In this document: positions 60,754 to 64,000 of the stretch, piece by piece
How positions within the stretch are numbered: the stretch's first letter is position 1
How the letters are laid out: each line of letters starts with the position of its first letter
NCBI RefSeq assembly: GCF_029894335.1
Contig: NZ_JARXZC010000014.1
Span: 86,555-150,554 of the forward strand
Reading direction: 5' to 3'
DNA from: Kitasatospora sp. MAP5-34
GTDB lineage: Bacteria; Actinomycetota; Actinomycetes; Streptomycetales; Streptomycetaceae
DNA: 64,000 nucleotides
The notes under the pieces: generated by a model
Told to the model about the DNA's origin: nothing
The model's database searches: none
What the model saw: the letters and a program-made list of their open reading frames with translations, nothing else
Made by a program: the position numbers and the translations under genes

Positions 60754-61515
60754 ATGCCAGCAGATGCTCCACACGACACGGCATCGCCGCAATCCACCTT
60801 CCAGCCCCTCCAGCCGGACGACCCGGGCGAGGTGGCCGGCTACCAGCTGTACGCGCGTCTGGGGGCCGGCGGGATGGGCCGGGTCTACCTCTCCTACACG
60901 CCCGGCGGACGCCCGGTGGCGCTCAAGGTGGTGCGCCCGGAGTTCGCCGAGGAGCCCGAGTTCCGTCGCCGCTTCGCCCAGGAGGTGGCCAACGCCCAGC
61001 GCATCCACGGCCTGTACACCGCGCAGGTGATCGATGCCGACGCCGAGGCGGAGTCTCCCTGGCTGGTCACCGCGTACGTGGCCGGCCCCTCGCTCCAGCA
61101 GGTGGTGCGCGAGCACGGCGCGCTGCCGGTGCGCACCGTGCTGCTGCTGCTCGGCGGCATCGCGGAGGCACTTCAGGCGATCCACGGCGTCGACGTGGTG
61201 CACCGCGACCTGAAGCCTGCCAACGTGCTGGTGGCCGCCGACGGCCCGCGGGTGATCGACTTCGGCATAGCCCGGGCCGCCGACGCCACTGCGCTGACCG
61301 GTACCGGTTTGCGGATCGGCTCGCCCGCCTTCATGACGCCCGAGCAGGCCCAGGGCGCGGCGGTCACACCCGCCACCGACGTCTTCGCGCTGGGGGCTCT
61401 GGCCGCGTACGTGGCGAGTGGCGTGCAGCCGTTCGGTGAGGGCCCGGACACTGCGGTGCTCTACCGGGTGGTGTACGAGCCGCCGGCAGCGCCAACCAGG
61501 CCCCGGCTGCCGTGA
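60754..61515 (+). pseudogene. Receptor-type serine/threonine kinase, catalytic part cut short
   Basis: The first 253 codons of a Hanks kinase: YQLYARLGAGGMGRVYLSYT, Lys in VALKVVRPEF, VVHRDLKPANVLV, VIDFGIARA and GSPAFMTPEQAQG. The frame stops after VLYRVVYEPPAAPTRPRLP, so the last helices of the C-lobe and the membrane span are missing. The continuing sequence at 61512 codes the linker end and extracellular domain of the same kind of protein in another frame. An internal deletion with frame change is the simplest explanation. ATP-binding and catalytic residues are still present, but the fold is incomplete. Confidence 0.75.
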
Positions 61516-62051
61516 AGTCCCCGATTGCGCCCGCAACCGCGCCCACGACCACGACCGCGCCCGCAACCGCGCCCACGACCGCACTGACAGCCGCACCGAC
61601 CGGCGCGGCGTCCGGCGCCGCGGTGAGCTACACCCCGCTGGTGGGCAAGGTCGAACTGGACATCCCGCCGAGCCTGTACGCCACCACCGCGTACCAGGTC
61701 GAACTGAGCAGCGGCAAGCTGAGCCCCGCAGCCAGCACCCCCAAGTGGGGGCTCGCCCTGACGCACAGCAGCCCCACCGGCAGCGCCACGGCCGACGCCT
61801 TCACCGGGGCCGGCTTCGACCTCTCCGACTTCGCCGTGCTCACCGACCCGGCGGCCACCCCGGCCCAGTGCGACACCGCGATCGACACCCACCCCGAATC
61901 CGTTCCCGCCTTCGCCCATGCGAGCGCCGGCCACCTGCTCTGCGTCCGCGACCGTGCCACCCACACCATCGCCCTCGCAGACATCGAAGACGCCAACGCA
62001 CAGACCGGCGAGGTCAAGCTCTCCCTGACCACCTGGCAGGCCACCACCTGA
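61512..62051 (+). pseudogene. Extracellular domain of the broken receptor kinase
   Basis: A 179-residue frame starting with GTG at 61512, overlapping the kinase stop by GTGA. It opens with an Ala/Thr/Pro linker built from repeated CGCCCGCAACCGCGCCCACGA-like units (about 61525-61590). It continues with a domain of about 145 residues (VGKVELDIPPSLYATTAYQVELSSG, FDLSDFAVLTDP, AGHLLCVRD, HTIALADIED) of the type found outside the membrane in streptomycete receptor kinases. It has no membrane span or signal, so as a separate product it would stay in the cytoplasm. The GTGA junction was probably created by the deletion. Confidence 0.6.
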
Positions 62052-62145
62052 GCCCATTCGCCCTGGCCCGGTGACCCTGGCGAGCTCGGAAAGTCATCGC
62101 TGAAGGTGGCAGCAGTAGGGCGATCTCGGCTGGCACCATCTCCGG

Positions 62146-62200
62146 GTGATCGTCTCGCTGCGGTACAAGGTGGCCCGGAAGCTGCGCCTAGCGGTTTGCC
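62146..62200 (+). mobile_element. 5' remnant of an integrase-type transposase gene
   Basis: From GTG 62146 the sequence reads VIVSLRYKVARKL, close to the start (MIVSLLYKVARKLLSVP) common to a group of streptomycete DDE integrase/transposase genes as I remember it. After about 13 codons the similarity stops. The recognition is from memory of the family N terminus only. Confidence 0.35.
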
Positions 62201-62321
62201 CGGGGTCGTCCGGAGCACCAGGTACGGGAGGTGGTCAGCATGTATTCCATGGAACCCAAGCAGTCGGGCAGCTGCGGGACGGCGCTCGTCAGCTTAATTG
62301 GCATTGCCCTGGTTGTCGGGC

Positions 62322-62927
62322 TCATCGGGCGTCTTCAGCCAGTTCAGGCAGATCGCACTCGCCGCCTACGACCGCATCGTCGGCCTGGTGCTGGATCATA
62401 TTGTCATCGACGGCTCCATCACCAAGGCCCCCGGCGGTGGCGAGGTTGCCGGGCGTTCGCCGGTTGACCGGGGCAAACAGGGCCTGAAACGCTCCGGCAT
62501 GACGGATGGCTACGGAATCCCGCTCGGCCATGTCTTGGCAGGCGCGAACTGCCACGACTCTCCGCTGCTGGCCTCGACCCCGGACCGCCTGGTGGACCTC
62601 GGGCCGCTGCCCGAGGACATCACGGTGCACTTGGACGCCGGCTACGACTCGAACAAGACCCGCGCCCGGCTCGACGAACGCGGCCAGCACGGCCGGATCG
62701 CGCACAAGGGTGAGAAGGCCCCGATTCAGGCAGGCGAACGGTGGCATGTCGAGTGGACCCACGCCTGGCAGAACGCCTTCCACCGTCTCGTCCGCTGCTT
62801 CGAGCGCCGCGCCGTCGTGATGGAGGCGTTCTTCGACCTCGCGGACACGATCATCACCGTCCGCAGCCTCATCCGACGAGCCTGGACCACCCACCGCCGA
62901 CAGAGACGTCCCCGCCGTCGTCCCTGA
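62322..62927 (+). mobile_element. IS5-family transposase, 5'-truncated
   Basis: This codes the catalytic two-thirds of an IS5-type DDE transposase: LAAYDRIVGLVLDHIVIDGSI (first Asp), TKAPGGGEVAGRSPVDRGKQGLKRS, GIPLGHVLAGANCHDSPLL, VHLDAGYDSNKTRARLDERG (second Asp), WHVEWTHAWQNAFHRLVRCFERR (Glu region) and FFDLADTIITVRSLIRRAW. The N-terminal DNA-binding region and a start codon in context are missing; the upstream frame to 62298 is unrelated sequence. No terminal inverted repeats or target duplication could be identified. It is a defective element. Confidence 0.75.
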
Positions 62928-63009
62928 ACTCCAGCCCCTGAAGACCCCCACGTCCTCGGGGACCGCCTCTCAAGTGGCTCGTACTGCGAGGCGTTTGTGC
63001 GGGGCCCGG

Positions 63010-63897
63010 TCAACGGCGGGCCAACACCGCGACCTCCCAGCCGAAGCCCACCACCAACCGACCATCCGGCATCACGGCCACCGCGTAGACCGGCAGTGGG
63101 AACACCGACTCCGGCCCGACCTGGTCGCCGGTGGCCAGGTCCCAGACCCGTACGGTGCCATCGTCGCCGCCGGTGATCGCCAGGGGGCGGCCGTCGACCA
63201 CCGCAGTCGCCACCGCGTTCACATCGTCAGTGTGGGCGGCGATGGGTTGGCCGATCTGCCGACCTGCGGTCAGGTCCCAGACCCGTACCGTGTCATCGCT
63301 GCTGCCGGTGACCGCGACGGGGCGGCCCTCGACCACCGCCGTCGCCACTGCCAGCACGAGGTCGGTGTGCCCGGTCAAGGGTCGGCCGATCTGCCGACCT
63401 GCAGTCAGATCCCAGACCCGTACGGTGCCATCGTCGCTGCCGGTGACCGCGACGGGGCGGCCGTCGACCACCGCAGTCGCCACCGCGTTCACATCGCCCG
63501 TGTGGCCCGTCAGGGGCTCGCCGACCTGCTTGCCCGTGGTCAGGTCCCACACCCGCACCGTCTCGTCTTCGCCGCCGGTGATAGCCATGGGGTGGCCGTC
63601 GACCACTGCCGTCGCCACCGCCAACACCCCGCCGTCGTGACCCGCAAGTGGCTCACCCACCTGGTCGCCGGTGGTCAGGTCCCACACCCGCACCGTCCAA
63701 TCCTCGCAGCCGGCGATCGCGTGGGGACGGCCGTCGACCACCGCCGTCGCCACCGCCCACACCCAGTCGCCCTGGCCGGTGAGGTGCTGGCCGATCTGCC
63801 GGCCGGTGGTCAGATCCCATACCCGCACGGTCCGGTCAGAACCGCCGGTGACCGCCACGGGACGGCCGTCGACCACCGCCGTCACCACCGCCAACAC
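63010..63897 (-). CDS. WD40-repeat protein, 5' part missing or truncated
   Basis: Six nearly identical WD40 repeats plus a seventh diverged end. Each repeat has the pattern GHTDxVxAVATAVVDGRPVAVTGGDDGTVRVWDLTTGxQIG, with about 130-135 bases per unit. This makes most of a beta-propeller, a protein-interaction scaffold. In streptomycetes such tails belong to large kinase-, caspase- or STAND-ATPase-WD40 proteins, but no effector domain is inside the window. The frame stays open to the window edge. However, the repeat pattern breaks at 63898-63915 (WPLTSSVLAV instead of a full GRPLTGHTDDVLAV), and unrelated sequence follows, so the gene is probably cut off. It ends at TGA 63010. Confidence 0.75.
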   Translation of the reverse strand: MLAVVTAVVDGRPVAVTGGSDRTVRVWDLTTGRQIGQHLTGQGDWVWAVATAVVDGRPHAIAGCEDWTVRVWDLTTGDQVGEPLAGHDGGVLAVATAVVDGHPMAITGGEDETVRVWDLTTGKQVGEPLTGHTGDVNAVATAVVDGRPVAVTGSDDGTVRVWDLTAGRQIGRPLTGHTDLVLAVATAVVEGRPVAVTGSSDDTVRVWDLTAGRQIGQPIAAHTDDVNAVATAVVDGRPLAITGGDDGTVRVWDLATGDQVGPESVFPLPVYAVAVMPDGRLVVGFGWEVAVLARR

Positions 63898-63949
63898 CGA
63901 AGAGGTGAGGGGCCACGCGTTTTCCGGACAGCCGCCGTGTGCTTGAAAG

Positions 63950-64000
63950 CTACGCTGCGAGCCGCATGTTGCGATGCTCGAGATACGCCTCGCGCGGCGT
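63950..64000 (-). CDS. C-terminal end of an unidentified gene, possibly a transposase
   Basis: From the window edge the minus strand reads TPREAYLEHRNMRLAA followed by TAG at 63950-63952. The PREAYLE ending resembles the last residues of DDE transposases of the IS3/IS481 type, but 16 residues are too few to decide. If it is a transposase, the element's end would lie between 63898 and 63950 and would explain the cut WD40 gene. Confidence 0.3.
   Translation of the reverse strand, partial: TPREAYLEHRNMRLAA

Noticed and set aside
63010..63897. DNA repeat array or CRISPR
   Set aside because: The regular repeats are WD40 coding units; there are no short repeats with unique spacers and no cas genes.

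Overview
The window looks like chromosomal DNA of a high-GC actinomycete, most likely a streptomycete (Streptomyces or Kitasatospora type). This is inferred from GC-rich third codon positions, many GTG starts, genes overlapping by GTGA or ATGA, a SpoIIE-type phosphatase tail, serine/threonine kinases, LuxR/AAA-type regulator remains and many secreted hydrolases. No species can be named from the sequence alone.

Layout, left to right. 0-1.4 kb: end of a SpoIIE-type phosphatase, then a GNAT acetyltransferase behind a leader peptide with an inverted repeat that contains the GNAT start codon, then a second-type IF-1 gene. 1.6-6.1 kb (minus strand): a four-gene coupled operon (GlxA/AraC-type regulator, ThDP enzyme, SRPBCC protein, KAS III-like enzyme) resembling a small biosynthetic cluster. 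6.5-9.6 kb: an S53 secreted peptidase and an APC permease. 10.1-25.1 kb: the centrepiece, six overlapping genes for a PUFA-synthase-like iterative polyketide/lipid pathway: PKS1 (two NPD enoyl-reductase-like domains, KS, AT, ACP, KR), PKS2 (KS, AT, DH, PPTase), a free ACP, an alpha/beta hydrolase, a family 1 glycosyltransferase and a methyltransferase. The set predicts a glycosylated and/or methylated lipid or polyene. 25.3-33.9 kb: a complete four-gene Wadjet-type (JetABCD) SMC anti-plasmid system of the DUF2397/DUF2398/TIGR02680/DUF2399 subtype.

34-43 kb: secreted and envelope genes (small secreted protein, M9-like collagenase, Tat-exported metallophosphoesterase), a LysR regulator, a two-component pair with both genes broken, and a BlaI/M56 peptidase pair. 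43-49 kb: an Asp-box secreted protein and two divergent TetR/target pairs, one guarding a Tet(X)-like FAD monooxygenase whose near-consensus promoter contains a dyad. 49-57 kb: a redox signalling pair (REC-thioredoxin-reductase-like fusion plus cNMP-domain histidine kinase), a TPR-bearing kinase with its membrane partner, a solitary N6-DNA methylase-like protein with an altered catalytic motif, and a lipoprotein.

57.6-64 kb is a decay zone: an aminoglycoside-phosphotransferase-like 3' fragment, an SMI1/KNR4 pair, a LysR gene, a receptor kinase broken by an internal deletion, two insertion-sequence remnants and a WD40 gene with no intact start. The strongest candidates for undescribed biology are the lipid PKS cluster, the ThDP/KAS III cluster with an altered catalytic triad, and the leader-controlled GNAT/IF-1 operon.
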